A stretch of 64,000 nt of DNA from Pseudomonas entomophila. GTDB lineage: Bacteria; Pseudomonadota; Gammaproteobacteria; Pseudomonadales; Pseudomonadaceae. Of the stretch, positions 49,065-57,780 are shown one piece after another. The notes beneath the pieces are model-generated. The model was given only the letters and a program-made list of their open reading frames with translations, ran no database searches and was not told the origin of the DNA. Every line of letters starts with the position of its first letter. Within the stretch, counting starts at the first letter, position 1. The position numbers and the translations under genes are program-made. Location of the stretch: contig NZ_JARGCS010000016.1 of NCBI RefSeq assembly GCF_029193575.1, forward strand, positions 62,001 to 126,000, given 5' to 3'.

Positions 49065-49946
49065 ATGCGCCGTCTCGCTGCCCTGCTCGCCATGAGCGCC
49101 GGTCTTGCCCTTTCCACCCCGGCACTGGCCGCCGAGCTGCCGCAACGCTGGGTCAGCGCCGGGGGCGCGCTGAGCGAATGGATCAGCGCCCTGGGCGGCG
49201 AGGCGCGACTGGTCGGCGTCGACACCACCAGTCAGCACCCGGAAACCCTCAAGGCGCTGCCGAGCATCGGCTACCAGCGCCAGCTCTCGGCCGAAGGCAT
49301 CCTCAGCCTGCGCCCGGATGTGTTGGTAGGCACCGAGGAAATGGGGCCGCCGCCGGTGCTGGCGCAGATCCGTGGCGCCGGGGTGCGGGTCGAGCTGTTT
49401 TCCAGCAAGGCCGAACTCGCGGCGGTGGACGACAACCTCAAGCACCTGGGCGCGCTGCTGGGGGCCGAACAGAAGGCCGGCGAACTGGCTGCCAGCTACC
49501 ACCAGCAATTGGCTGCGCTGCAAGCGCAGATCAAACAGGCCCAGGCCGGCCAGAAGGCCCCCGGCGTGCTGCTGCTGGTCGGCCATGCGGGGGCCAAGCC
49601 GCTGATTGCCGGGCTCGGCACCTCGGGTGACTGGCTGCTGCGCCAGGCCGGGGCGCGCAACCTGGCCGACCACCAGGGCTACAAGAACTTCTCGGTCGAA
49701 GCGCTGGCCGCGCTCGACCCGGATGTGGTGGTGTTCTCCGACCGGGCGCTGGAGGGCGAGCAGGCGCTGCAGGCACTGCTCAAGGAGAACCCAGCGCTGG
49801 CCGCCTCGCGCGCGGTGCGCGACAAACGACTGGTCTCGCTCGACCCGACCCTGCTGGTGGGCGGCCTCGGCCCGCGCTTGCCGGCCACCTTGCGTGAGCT
49901 GGCTGCGACCTTCTACCCCGCCGCCAAGGCCAGCCTCGCCCCATGA
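49065..49946 (+). CDS. hmuT: Heme ABC transporter, periplasmic binding protein
   Basis: 293-residue class III solute-binding protein of the HmuT/PhuT/ShuT type. Signal peptide at residues 1-22 (MRRLAALLAMSAGLALSTPALA), then AELPQRWVSAGGALSEWISALGG, LPSIGYQRQLSAEGILSLRPDVLVG and LAALDPDVVVFSD, which match heme-binding members. ATG at 49065 follows AAGGAA. Overlaps hmuU by 4 nt. The family binds one heme and hands it to the HmuUV permease. Confidence 0.92.
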   Translation: MRRLAALLAMSAGLALSTPALAAELPQRWVSAGGALSEWISALGGEARLVGVDTTSQHPETLKALPSIGYQRQLSAEGILSLRPDVLVGTEEMGPPPVLAQIRGAGVRVELFSSKAELAAVDDNLKHLGALLGAEQKAGELAASYHQQLAALQAQIKQAQAGQKAPGVLLLVGHAGAKPLIAGLGTSGDWLLRQAGARNLADHQGYKNFSVEALAALDPDVVVFSDRALEGEQALQALLKENPALAASRAVRDKRLVSLDPTLLVGGLGPRLPATLRELAATFYPAAKASLAP

Positions 49947-50980
49947 AACCGCGGATCCAGCCGCGCACACTGTTCATTTGCCTGACCCTGCTGTGCCTGC
50001 TGGCGGTTTGGCTGTCCCTGGCGCTTGGGCCGGTCAGCTTGCCGCTGGCAGACATCCTGCGCGCGGGCCTGCGCCTGTTGGGCCTACCGCTGGCGGCTGA
50101 AGGGCTGGAGCAGGCCGAGCTGATCCTCGGCCAGATCCGCCTGCCACGTACCTTGCTGGGGTTGGCCGTGGGCGCGGTGCTGGCGCTGTCCGGGGTGGCC
50201 ATGCAGGGGTTGTTCCGCAACCCGCTGGCCGACCCTGGCCTGGTCGGCGTGGCCAGCGGTGCGGCGTTCGGGGCTGCGCTGGCGATCGTCGGCGGCAGTG
50301 GGTTCGGCGGTTTGCCGGACGCGCTGGCACCCTACCTACTGTCGTTCTGCGCCTTTATCGGCGGCCTCGGGGTCACGGCGCTGGTCTACCGCCTGGGGCG
50401 GCGTGAAGGGCGCACCGATGTCGCCACCATGCTGCTGGCCGGCATCGCCATGACCGCCCTCGGCGGTTCGGCTGTCGGCCTGTTCACCTACCTGGCCGAT
50501 GACGCCACCCTGCGCACCCTGACCTTCTGGAACCTGGGCAGCCTCAACGGCGCCAGCTACCAGCGCCTGTGGCCGTTGCTGCTGGTGGCGCTGGCGGTGA
50601 GCCTGTGGCTGCCGCGTCGCGCCCAGGCGTTGAATGCCTTGCTGCTGGGCGAGTCGGAGGCGCGGCACCTGGGCATAGAGGTCGAGTCGCTCAAGCGTGA
50701 GTTGGTGTTCTGCACGGCGCTGGGCGTTGGCGCTGCGGTGGCGGCGGCCGGGCTGATCGGCTTCATCGGCCTGGTTGTGCCGCACCTGGTGCGCCTGGTG
50801 GCCGGGCCGGATCACCGCGTGCTGTTGCCAGCCTCGCTGTTGGCTGGCGGCTCGCTGCTGCTGTTCGCCGACCTGGTGGCACGCCTGGCGCTGGCGCCGG
50901 CTGAGCTGCCGATCGGCATCGTCACCGCTTTCATCGGCGCGCCGTTCTTCCTGTTCCTGCTGGTGCGGAGGGGTGCCTGA
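49943..50980 (+). CDS. hmuU: Heme ABC transporter, permease
   Basis: 345-residue FecCD-family inner-membrane permease with about 8-10 spans. Signatures [33 protein letters not shown] near the first third and [35 protein letters not shown] later (the coupling region that contacts the ATPase) are present. Translationally coupled to hmuT (ATGA) and hmuV (TGATG). Confidence 0.94.
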   Translation: MKPRIQPRTLFICLTLLCLLAVWLSLALGPVSLPLADILRAGLRLLGLPLAAEGLEQAELILGQIRLPRTLLGLAVGAVLALSGVAMQGLFRNPLADPGLVGVASGAAFGAALAIVGGSGFGGLPDALAPYLLSFCAFIGGLGVTALVYRLGRREGRTDVATMLLAGIAMTALGGSAVGLFTYLADDATLRTLTFWNLGSLNGASYQRLWPLLLVALAVSLWLPRRAQALNALLLGESEARHLGIEVESLKRELVFCTALGVGAAVAAAGLIGFIGLVVPHLVRLVAGPDHRVLLPASLLAGGSLLLFADLVARLALAPAELPIGIVTAFIGAPFFLFLLVRRGA

Positions 50981-51747
50981 TGCTTGAAGTCCAAGGCTTG
51001 CACCTCAAGCGCGGCAGCACGGAGGTGCTGCACGATATTCACCTGCGGGTGGCGCCTGGGCAGATCCTTGGCGTGCTAGGCCCCAATGGTGCGGGCAAGA
51101 GCAGCCTGCTCGGCGCGTTGTGCGGCGAGTTGGCCCCCAGCCAGGGGCAGGTGTTGCTGCACGGGCGTGCGCTGGGCGACTGGCCGGGGCCGGCGCGCGC
51201 GCAACGCCTGGCGGTGTTGCCGCAGGTCTCCAGCCTGGGTTTTGCCTTCCGCGTCGAGGAGGTGGTTGGCATGGGGCGCCTGCCCCACGGCAGTGGTCGC
51301 CTGCGCGACCGGGAAATCGTCGAGACGGCCTTGCGCGCTGCGGATGCCTGGCACTTGGTCGAACGCAGCTACCTGGCGCTGTCCGGTGGCGAACGCCAGC
51401 GCGTGCACCTGGCCCGGGTGCTGGCCCAACTGTGGCCGGGCGAGGAGGGCGCTACCCTATTGCTGGACGAGCCGACCTCGATGCTCGACCCGCTGCACCA
51501 GCACACCACCCTACAGGCGGTGCGCCATTTCGCTGACCGTGGCGCGGCGGTGCTGGTGATCCTGCATGACCTGAACCTGGCCGCGCGCTACTGTGACCAG
51601 ATATTGCTGCTCGAACAGGGCCGCTGCCATGCCCTCGATACCCCGCACCAGGTGCTGACCCCTTCGGCCCTGCACGCGGTGTTCGGCATCGAAGTGCTGG
51701 TGCAGGCCCATCCGGAGCGTGGCCACCCGCTGATCATCACCCGCTAG
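50980..51747 (+). CDS. hmuV: Heme ABC transporter, ATP-binding protein
   Basis: 255-residue ABC ATPase. Walker A GPNGAGKS (residues 32-39), Q-loop LPQVSS, signature LSGGERQRV, Walker [10 protein letters not shown] and the switch histidine in [12 protein letters not shown]. Partner of HmuU. The ChaN-like lipoprotein gene begins 9 bp later. Confidence 0.95.
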   Translation: MLEVQGLHLKRGSTEVLHDIHLRVAPGQILGVLGPNGAGKSSLLGALCGELAPSQGQVLLHGRALGDWPGPARAQRLAVLPQVSSLGFAFRVEEVVGMGRLPHGSGRLRDREIVETALRAADAWHLVERSYLALSGGERQRVHLARVLAQLWPGEEGATLLLDEPTSMLDPLHQHTTLQAVRHFADRGAAVLVILHDLNLAARYCDQILLLEQGRCHALDTPHQVLTPSALHAVFGIEVLVQAHPERGHPLIITR

Positions 51748-51756
51748 GAGTCGCCG

Positions 51757-52659
51757 ATGCGCCACCCATTGATGTGCAGCCTTCCGATTGTCCTGGCCCT
51801 GGCGTTGCTCGGCTGCCAAGCGCGCCAGGCCGAGTTGCCAGCGCTACCGGCTTGGCAGAGCAGCGAGGGGCGCAATGACGCGATGTTGGGGCAGATTCGC
51901 GAATTGGCCACGGGCCGTACCCTGACCCCCGCACAGTTGGTGCAGGCATTGGCCACGGCACCACGCGTGCTGGTGGGTGAGAAACACGACAATCCCGACC
52001 ACCATGCCCTGGAGCGCTGGCTGTTGCAGGCACTGCAAAGCCAACGCCCCCAGGGCAGCCTGCTGTTGGAAATGCTGCAACCCGAGCAGCAAGCGCGGGT
52101 CGACGCCCTGCGCGGTAGGGCTCAATGGCCTGAGGACCTGCCCAAGGCGCTGGCCTGGCAGGATGGGTGGAGCTGGCAGTTGTACGGCCCTATCGTGCGT
52201 GACGCGTTGCGTGGCCCGCAGCCCCTGCTGGCCGCCAATCTGTCGCCTGACGAAATGCGCCAGGCCTATCGTCAGCAACCCGTGCTGCAGGGCGAGCGCT
52301 CGAACGCGCCAGCCGTGAAGGCCGCGTTGCTCGAAGAGGTGCGTGCCGGCCATTGTGACCTGCTGCCGGAAACCCAGTTGCCGGCGATGCTGGTGATTCA
52401 ACAGCAGCGTGACCGGCGTATGGCCGAGCGGTTGTTGGCAGCGCCTGAACCCGCCTTGCTGCTGGCGGGTAGCTTCCACGCGCGCAAGGACTTGGGCGTG
52501 CCATTGCATCTGGCCGACCTCGGTGCCAAGGGGGCTACCCAGGTGTTGCTGCTGGCCGAGGTGGGCGAGCCGGTGGCCGCTGCAACGGCCGACTATGTCT
52601 GGTACACGGCAGCGATGCCGGCGCAGGACTATTGCGCTGGCCTGCATCGCGGGCCCTGA
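51757..52659 (+). CDS. ChaN-like heme-associated lipoprotein
   Basis: 300-residue lipoprotein with lipobox LALLGC (Cys20). It belongs to the ChaN/Tiki-type iron-regulated family, some members of which bind heme; the signature VLVGEKHDNPDHHALE is at about residues 70-85, followed by LLEMLQPEQQ and a late LLLAGSFHARKDLGVPLHL. In Pseudomonas aeruginosa a similar protein (PhuW) accompanies the heme ABC genes. Nine bases after hmuV, so likely the last gene of the Fur-regulated operon. Precise role unknown. Confidence 0.87.
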   Translation: MRHPLMCSLPIVLALALLGCQARQAELPALPAWQSSEGRNDAMLGQIRELATGRTLTPAQLVQALATAPRVLVGEKHDNPDHHALERWLLQALQSQRPQGSLLLEMLQPEQQARVDALRGRAQWPEDLPKALAWQDGWSWQLYGPIVRDALRGPQPLLAANLSPDEMRQAYRQQPVLQGERSNAPAVKAALLEEVRAGHCDLLPETQLPAMLVIQQQRDRRMAERLLAAPEPALLLAGSFHARKDLGVPLHLADLGAKGATQVLLLAEVGEPVAAATADYVWYTAAMPAQDYCAGLHRGP

Positions 52660-52695
52660 GTCTTCTGTACAAAACAAGGGGACTTTCCAGCAGGC

Positions 52696-52809
52696 AAAAA
52701 AAGACCCGGCAAAATGCCGGGTCAATAACCGTGATTAGCCTGATGAGGAGATAATCTGAGAGTCCGAACCAGGGGCTTTCAGTTTATCCAACCAGTCTCG
52801 CGACCAGTT
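52696..52809 (-). ncRNA. prrF: PrrF iron-responsive small RNA
   Basis: About 114 nt on the minus strand, beginning AACTGGTCGCGAG and containing the conserved PrrF core CTCTCAGATTATCTCC followed by TCATCAGGCTAATCACGG, the segment that pairs with iron-protein mRNAs such as sodB. It ends in an intrinsic terminator (GACCCGGC, loop ATTTT, GCCGGGTC, then seven T; 52723-52696). A sigma-70 promoter overlapped by a Fur box lies immediately upstream. Convergent with the heme operon. Recognition rests on recalled Pseudomonas PrrF sequence, length and control site. Confidence 0.92.
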
Positions 52810-52815
52810 GTTATA

Positions 52816-52843
52816 ATCATAACGATTCTCATTTCGACGTCAA
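52816..52843 (-). promoter_or_regulatory. Sigma-70 promoter with overlapping Fur box for prrF
   Basis: On the minus strand: -35 TTGACG (52843-52838), 16-bp spacer, -10 TATGAT (52821-52816). The Fur box TGAGAAT-C-GTTATGA (52831-52817) matches the 7-1-7 model at 11 of 14 positions and covers the -10, so Fe-Fur would block polymerase. Confidence 0.85.
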
Positions 52844-52857
52844 TCCCCTTTCTTCAA

Positions 52858-53139
52858 TTATTCCGCTTTTTTTTGCGCGGGGGTCGTCTTGGCATCCAGT
52901 TGCTGGTTGAGGGCCTCCTTGCGCTCGGCGGGCAGGTCGTTCCAGTGCATGTCCAGCAGGGCACCCTCTATCGCATACAGCAACACCTTCGAGGCACGGA
53001 ACCCGCGCGTGCGCACCGCCTGGTAGGCACCGACCGCACCGAGACGGCGTAGGTCCGACGCACTGTGGATACCGGCGGCATGCAGCCATTGCGCAGAGGT
53101 CTTGCCCAGGTTTTTCAGATGCTGCAGCTCATCGTTCAT
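52858..53139 (-). CDS. TfoX C-terminal-domain protein
   Basis: 93-residue protein consisting of the helix-hairpin-helix-like TfoX C-terminal domain (LQHLKNLGKTSAQWLHAAGIHSASDLRRLGAVGAYQAVR). Full-length TfoX/Sxy regulates competence in Haemophilus and Vibrio; the N-terminal domain is missing here, so a competence role is doubtful. ATG at 53139 with GGAGG close upstream. The 50-bp region after it contains the prrF promoter; no terminator of its own is visible, so readthrough into prrF is possible. Confidence 0.85.
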   Translation of the reverse strand: MNDELQHLKNLGKTSAQWLHAAGIHSASDLRRLGAVGAYQAVRTRGFRASKVLLYAIEGALLDMHWNDLPAERKEALNQQLDAKTTPAQKKAE

Positions 53140-53269
53140 CAAGCCTCCTTGCGATGGCTGAACGGGTCTGTGGATAAATCGAGCAGGTCAGTGAGGAGTG
53201 TAGCGGGGGTTGGTGAATGCGCGGCCTTTTGCCATCTGAGGCCGACGGGATGCGTGGGTAGTAACGGCT

Positions 53270-53294
53270 CTATCGCGGGCTAGCCCCGCGATAG
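53270..53294. repeat. Perfect 10-bp REP-like palindrome
   Basis: CTATCGCGGG (53270-53279), loop CTAGC, CCCGCGATAG (53285-53294). It lies between the pentapeptide and TfoX-like genes. No T run, so a REP-like boundary or factor-independent pause is more likely than a classic terminator. Confidence 0.7.
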
Positions 53295-53308
53295 GGTCGC
53301 CAGGGGGA

Positions 53309-53653
53309 TCATGCCAGTCGATACCGCATGCGCGTCCCGAACTTCGCCGACATCAGGATTTCGTCGGCACTCAGCGCGGCGGGGAAATACGTCCCGGAAA
53401 TCTGCGCGTGGGAGATGCTGGCGCCTTCCAGGCCATTCTCGCGCAGGTCCAGCCCGCGCAGGTCGGCGGCGCGGAAGTAGGCGTCGGTGAAGTCGATGCC
53501 GCGCACGTCGAGGCTGCGCAGGTCAAGGCCGCGGAAGTCACCGCCGCGAAAGTCGATGACACCCTCGGCGGGACGCTCACGGTTGAAGGCGGCGATGTTT
53601 TCGTCGCGCACCAGGGTGTACAGAGCGTTGTCCAGTTGCCTGGGCTGGTTCAT
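53309..53653 (-). CDS. Small pentapeptide-repeat protein
   Basis: 114-residue protein with a short run of pentapeptide repeats (about residues 37-90: FRGGD FRGLD LRSLD VRGID FTDAY FRAAD LRGLD LRENG LEGAS ISHAQ). This would fold into a few turns of a right-handed beta-helix, shorter than Qnr or MfpA. Start ATG 53653 behind GAGGAGG. No signal peptide. Function unknown; quinolone protection should not be inferred from so short a repeat domain. Confidence 0.85.
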   Translation of the reverse strand: MNQPRQLDNALYTLVRDENIAAFNRERPAEGVIDFRGGDFRGLDLRSLDVRGIDFTDAYFRAADLRGLDLRENGLEGASISHAQISGTYFPAALSADEILMSAKFGTRMRYRLA

Positions 53654-53753
53654 GACGGCGCCTCCTCGTGGGGTGTGATGATATTGTAATGCCATCACTG
53701 GGGGCGGCGCCGGGTTTCAGGCGGGAAGTGTGCACTGCTTCACGCCTTGGCGG

Positions 53754-55316
53754 TCATAGACCGGGCAGGCGCTGGCGGATCTGCTCGATCAATTGGTCCA
53801 TGCTGGAGGCTTCGTGGGTATCCACGCGCTTGCTGTGGGCCTGCTCTTGCTCGTCCAGCGGGTCACGGTTGGCCTGCTGCGCCTTGATCACCTCCAGGGT
53901 GGCGTCGGACGGGTCGTCGTTCTGTGCCTGGCGCTGCTCCAGCCAGCTGGCGATCACCGCCTCCGGGGCTTGGCAGTCGAGGATCAGGAACGGCACGCCG
54001 GTGGCGCTGGCCACCTCGGCCGCGGCCTGGCGCTGCGGGCGCTTGAGGTAGGTGGCGTCGAGCACCACCGGCAAGCCGGCGCGCAGGATGATGCCGGCCA
54101 GCTCGTTCAGGCGCTGGTAGGTGGCGGCGCTGGCGTCGTTGCCGTAGATACCGGCCTGTACCTGGCCAGCACTCTCGGCCGCCTGCTCGCCGAACAGGCG
54201 CTTGCGCTCGACGTCCGAGCGCACGCGCACCGCGCCCAGCGCTTCGACCAGACGCATGGCCACATGGCTCTTGCCCACTGCCGAAACCCCATGGGTGATG
54301 GCCAGCAGGCGCGAGGGAATGGCGCTGTAGCTCTCCGCCAGGTTGGCGTAGTTGCGGTAGGTGCGCAGGGTGGTGGCGCGCTGCACGCCGTCGGCTTCGG
54401 CCGGCATGCTGAACAGCGCGACCTTGGCGCGGACCAGGGCACGGTAGGCTTTGTAGAAGTTCAGCAGCTCCAGGCCCTGGTAGTCGCCGGTCAGCTCCAG
54501 GTACTGGCTGATGAAACGCCGTGCCAGGCACTTCAGGCCACGGTCTTCCAGGTCCATGGCGAGGAAGGCGGTGTCGGCGTAGACGTCGGTGAAGCGGAAC
54601 GGCTCGTTGAACTCGATGCAGTCGAAGATCACCACCTTGCCGTCGATCAGCGTGGCGTTGCCCAGGTGGATGTCACCGTGGCATTCGCGAATGAAACCCT
54701 CGGCCTTGCGTGCCTTGAGCAGACCTTGCAGGCGCTCGAAGCTGCTGCGCGCCCAGGCTTGCAGGTTGTCCAGTTGCTGCAGGTCGGCCTTGTCGCTGAG
54801 GAACGGGCGGATTTGCTCGAAGTTCTGCTCCACCGGAGCCATCACGCTTTCCGGGGTGCCCAGTGGGTGGTCCAGCGGCACGCGCGGTGCTTGCAAGTGG
54901 AACGCGGCGATCTGCCGGGCCATCTGGTCGATGTGACCGGCGTTCAGCTCGCCGTTGGCCTGCAGGGTATTGAGCATCTGGCCCTGGGGGAACTGGCGCA
55001 TCTTCAGTGCGTACTCGATCGCCACGCCTTCGCCACCCAGCTGAGGCGCCTCGACGCTGCCGGTGATCGGCAGGACGTCCAGATACAGGCCGTCGGTCAG
55101 GCGCTGGTTCAGGCGCAACTCTTCGTTACAGAAATGCTGGCGCTGACCCAGTTCGGTGAAATCGAGGAAGCCGAAATTCATCGGTTTCTTGATCTTGTAG
55201 GCATACTCGCCGGTCAGCAGGACCCAGGAGATGTGTGTCTCGATGAGCTGGAAACCCTCGACAGGGTGGGGGTAGAGGGCGGGGTTCTGCAGCGCGCTGA
55301 TAAGGGCTTGGCTCAC
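53754..55316 (-). CDS. Fused APH-like phosphotransferase / P-loop kinase
   Basis: 520-residue two-domain protein. The N-terminal part (about 1-330) is an aminoglycoside-phosphotransferase-like fold with catalytic HGDIHLGN at 213-220 and metal-binding IFDCIEF near 230-235. The C-terminal part (about 335-510) is a zeta-toxin/polynucleotide-kinase-like P-loop domain with Walker A GVSAVGKS at 343-350, RSDVERKRLFGE and LDATYLKRPQR. This fusion is widespread in Proteobacteria; its substrate is not known to me and a resistance role is not implied. Divergent from mrcB. Confidence 0.85.
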   Translation of the reverse strand: MSQALISALQNPALYPHPVEGFQLIETHISWVLLTGEYAYKIKKPMNFGFLDFTELGQRQHFCNEELRLNQRLTDGLYLDVLPITGSVEAPQLGGEGVAIEYALKMRQFPQGQMLNTLQANGELNAGHIDQMARQIAAFHLQAPRVPLDHPLGTPESVMAPVEQNFEQIRPFLSDKADLQQLDNLQAWARSSFERLQGLLKARKAEGFIRECHGDIHLGNATLIDGKVVIFDCIEFNEPFRFTDVYADTAFLAMDLEDRGLKCLARRFISQYLELTGDYQGLELLNFYKAYRALVRAKVALFSMPAEADGVQRATTLRTYRNYANLAESYSAIPSRLLAITHGVSAVGKSHVAMRLVEALGAVRVRSDVERKRLFGEQAAESAGQVQAGIYGNDASAATYQRLNELAGIILRAGLPVVLDATYLKRPQRQAAAEVASATGVPFLILDCQAPEAVIASWLEQRQAQNDDPSDATLEVIKAQQANRDPLDEQEQAHSKRVDTHEASSMDQLIEQIRQRLPGL

Positions 55317-55430
55317 GAGATTCCTTCCGGGGTCAGGGAATTCAAAGCCGCCATTATGGTCAATGGAGCCGTCCCTGCCTACCGCCAGCGGGCGTCCCCA
55401 GCCCTAGCAAAGTGCGTATAATCCGCCGCC

Positions 55431-57752
55431 ATGACTCGATCCCGAAATCCCCGTACTCCCCCTAAACGCCCGACCGGCCGCTCTCGCGCCTGGCTGGGCT
55501 GGGCGCTCAAGCTCAGCCTCGTCGGCCTGGTGCTGGTCGCAGGCTTTGCCATCTACCTCGATGCCGTGGTCCAGGAGAAGTTCTCCGGCAAGCGCTGGAC
55601 CATCCCGGCCAAGGTGTATGCCCGGCCGCTGGAGCTGTTCGTCGGGCAGAAACTGAGCAAGGACGACTTCCTCACCGAGCTCGATGCCCTCGGCTACCGT
55701 CGTGAGAGCGCGGCCAACGGGCCGGGTGCGGCGGCGGTCAATGGCAACAACGTCGACCTCAACACCCGTGGCTTCCAGTTCTACGAGGGCATGGAGCCGG
55801 CGCAGTTCGTGCGCGTGCGCTTCTCCGGCGACTACGTGGCCGGCCTTGCCGGAGCCAATGGCGGCAAGCTCGACGTGGTGCGCCTGGAGCCGCTGATGAT
55901 CGGCGGCATCTACCCGAAGAACCTCGAAGACCGCATCCTGATCAACATCGACCAGGTACCGCCGTACTTGCTCGAAACCCTGGTCGCCACCGAAGACCGC
56001 GACTTCTACAGCCACTTCGGTGTCTCGCCCAAGTCCATCGCCCGCGCGGTGTGGGTCAACACATCCGCCGGCGCCATGCGCCAGGGCGGCAGTACCCTGA
56101 CCCAGCAGTTGGTGAAGAACTTCTTCCTGACCAACGAGCGCAGCCTTAGCCGCAAGCTGACCGAGGCGATGATGGCCGTGCTGCTGGAAATGCATTACGA
56201 CAAGCGCGAGATCCTCGAGGCCTACCTCAACGAAGTGTTCGTCGGCCAGGACGGCCAGCGCGCGGTGCATGGTTTCGGCTTGGCCAGCCAGTTCTTCTTC
56301 AGCCAGCCGCTGGCCGAGCTGAAGCTGCATCAAATCGCCCTGTTGGTGGGCATGGTCAAGGGCCCTTCCTACTACAACCCGCGGCGCTACCCGGAGCGTG
56401 CCCTGCAACGGCGCAACCTGGTGCTCGACCTGCTCGCCGAGCAGGGCGTGGCCAGCCAGGAGGTGGTCGACGCGGCGAAGAAGATGCCCCTGGGCGTGAC
56501 CAAGCGCGGCAGCCTGGCGGACAGCTCGTTCCCGGCCTTCCTCGACCTGGTCAAGCGCCAGTTGCGCCAGGACTATCGCGACGAAGACCTTACCGAAGAA
56601 GGCCTGCGCATCTTCACCAGCTTCGACCCGATCCTGCAGATGAAGGCCGAATCGGCGATGACCGAGACCTTCAAGCGCCTGGCCGGGCGCAAGGGGGCGG
56701 ACGAGGTGGAGTCGGCCATGGTGGTCACCAACCCGGAAACCGGCGAGGTGCAGGCGCTGATCGGCAGCCGCCAGGCGGGCTTTGCCGGCTTCAACCGGGC
56801 CATCGACGCGGTGCGGCCGATCGGCTCGCTGGTCAAGCCGGCGGTGTACCTGACCGCGCTGGAGAAGCCGACCAAGTACACCCTCACCAGCTGGGTGCAG
56901 GACGAGCCGTTCTCGGTCAAGGGCGCCGACGGCCAGGTATGGCGGCCGCAAAACTACGACCGTCGCCCGCACGGCACCATCTACCTGTACCAGGGCCTGG
57001 CGAACTCCTACAACCTGTCGACCGCCAAGGTCGGCCTGGAAGTCGGGGTGCCCAATGTCATCAAGACCATCGGCCGGCTTGGCGTGCAGGTCGATTGGCC
57101 GGCGTTCCCGTCGATGCTGCTGGGGGCTGGTGGTATGTCACCGATGCAGGTGGCGACCATGTACCAGACCATTGCCAATGGCGGCTTCAACACGCCGATG
57201 CGCGGTATCCGCAGCGTGCTCACCGCCGAAGGCGAGCCGCTCAAGCGCTACCCGTTCCAGATCCAGCAGACCTTCGACCCGGGCGCCATCTACCTGGTGC
57301 AGAACGCCATGCAGCGGGTGATGCGCGAAGGCACTGGGCGCTCGGTGTACAGCGTGCTGCCGAGTTCGCTGACCCTGGCCGGCAAGACCGGCACCAGCAA
57401 CGACTCGCGCGACAGCTGGTTCTCGGGCTTCAGCCAGGACCTGCTGGCGGTGGTCTGGCTGGGCCGCGACGACAACGGCAAGACCCCGTTCACCGGTGCC
57501 ACCGGCGCGCTGCAGGTGTGGACCAGCTTCATGCGCAAAGCCGACCCGCTGCCGCTGGACATGCCGCAGCCGGACAACATCGTGCAGGCGTGGATAGACC
57601 CGTACAGCGGCCAGGGCTCGGACGGTAGCTGTCCGGGAGCCGTGCAGATGCCGTATATTCGTGGCAGTGAGCCGCCCGCCGGCACAGCCTGTGGCGGCCA
57701 GCAGAATCCGGCTGAATCGGTCATGGACTGGGTCAAGGGCTGGATGAATTGA
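55431..57752 (+). CDS. mrcB: Penicillin-binding protein 1B
   Basis: 773-residue bifunctional class A PBP that polymerises and cross-links peptidoglycan. A short basic cytoplasmic tail and one membrane helix (about 21-43) precede a UB2H-like region. The glycosyltransferase (GT51) has Glu188 in EDRDFYSHFGV and QGGSTLTQQLVKN. The transpeptidase has Ser466 in GSLVKP, SYN near 525 and KTGTS at 652-656. Followed by a co-oriented TPR lipoprotein gene 28 bp later, perhaps a partner for envelope assembly. Confidence 0.96.
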   Translation: MTRSRNPRTPPKRPTGRSRAWLGWALKLSLVGLVLVAGFAIYLDAVVQEKFSGKRWTIPAKVYARPLELFVGQKLSKDDFLTELDALGYRRESAANGPGAAAVNGNNVDLNTRGFQFYEGMEPAQFVRVRFSGDYVAGLAGANGGKLDVVRLEPLMIGGIYPKNLEDRILINIDQVPPYLLETLVATEDRDFYSHFGVSPKSIARAVWVNTSAGAMRQGGSTLTQQLVKNFFLTNERSLSRKLTEAMMAVLLEMHYDKREILEAYLNEVFVGQDGQRAVHGFGLASQFFFSQPLAELKLHQIALLVGMVKGPSYYNPRRYPERALQRRNLVLDLLAEQGVASQEVVDAAKKMPLGVTKRGSLADSSFPAFLDLVKRQLRQDYRDEDLTEEGLRIFTSFDPILQMKAESAMTETFKRLAGRKGADEVESAMVVTNPETGEVQALIGSRQAGFAGFNRAIDAVRPIGSLVKPAVYLTALEKPTKYTLTSWVQDEPFSVKGADGQVWRPQNYDRRPHGTIYLYQGLANSYNLSTAKVGLEVGVPNVIKTIGRLGVQVDWPAFPSMLLGAGGMSPMQVATMYQTIANGGFNTPMRGIRSVLTAEGEPLKRYPFQIQQTFDPGAIYLVQNAMQRVMREGTGRSVYSVLPSSLTLAGKTGTSNDSRDSWFSGFSQDLLAVVWLGRDDNGKTPFTGATGALQVWTSFMRKADPLPLDMPQPDNIVQAWIDPYSGQGSDGSCPGAVQMPYIRGSEPPAGTACGGQQNPAESVMDWVKGWMN

Positions 57753-57780
57753 GTGCGATCGGCATTGAAGAGGGTATGAA

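Noticed and set aside
53309..53653. Pentapeptide-repeat protein as a quinolone-resistance (Qnr-like) determinant
   Set aside because: It has only about ten repeats, half the size of Qnr proteins, and lacks the loop-containing dimer architecture.
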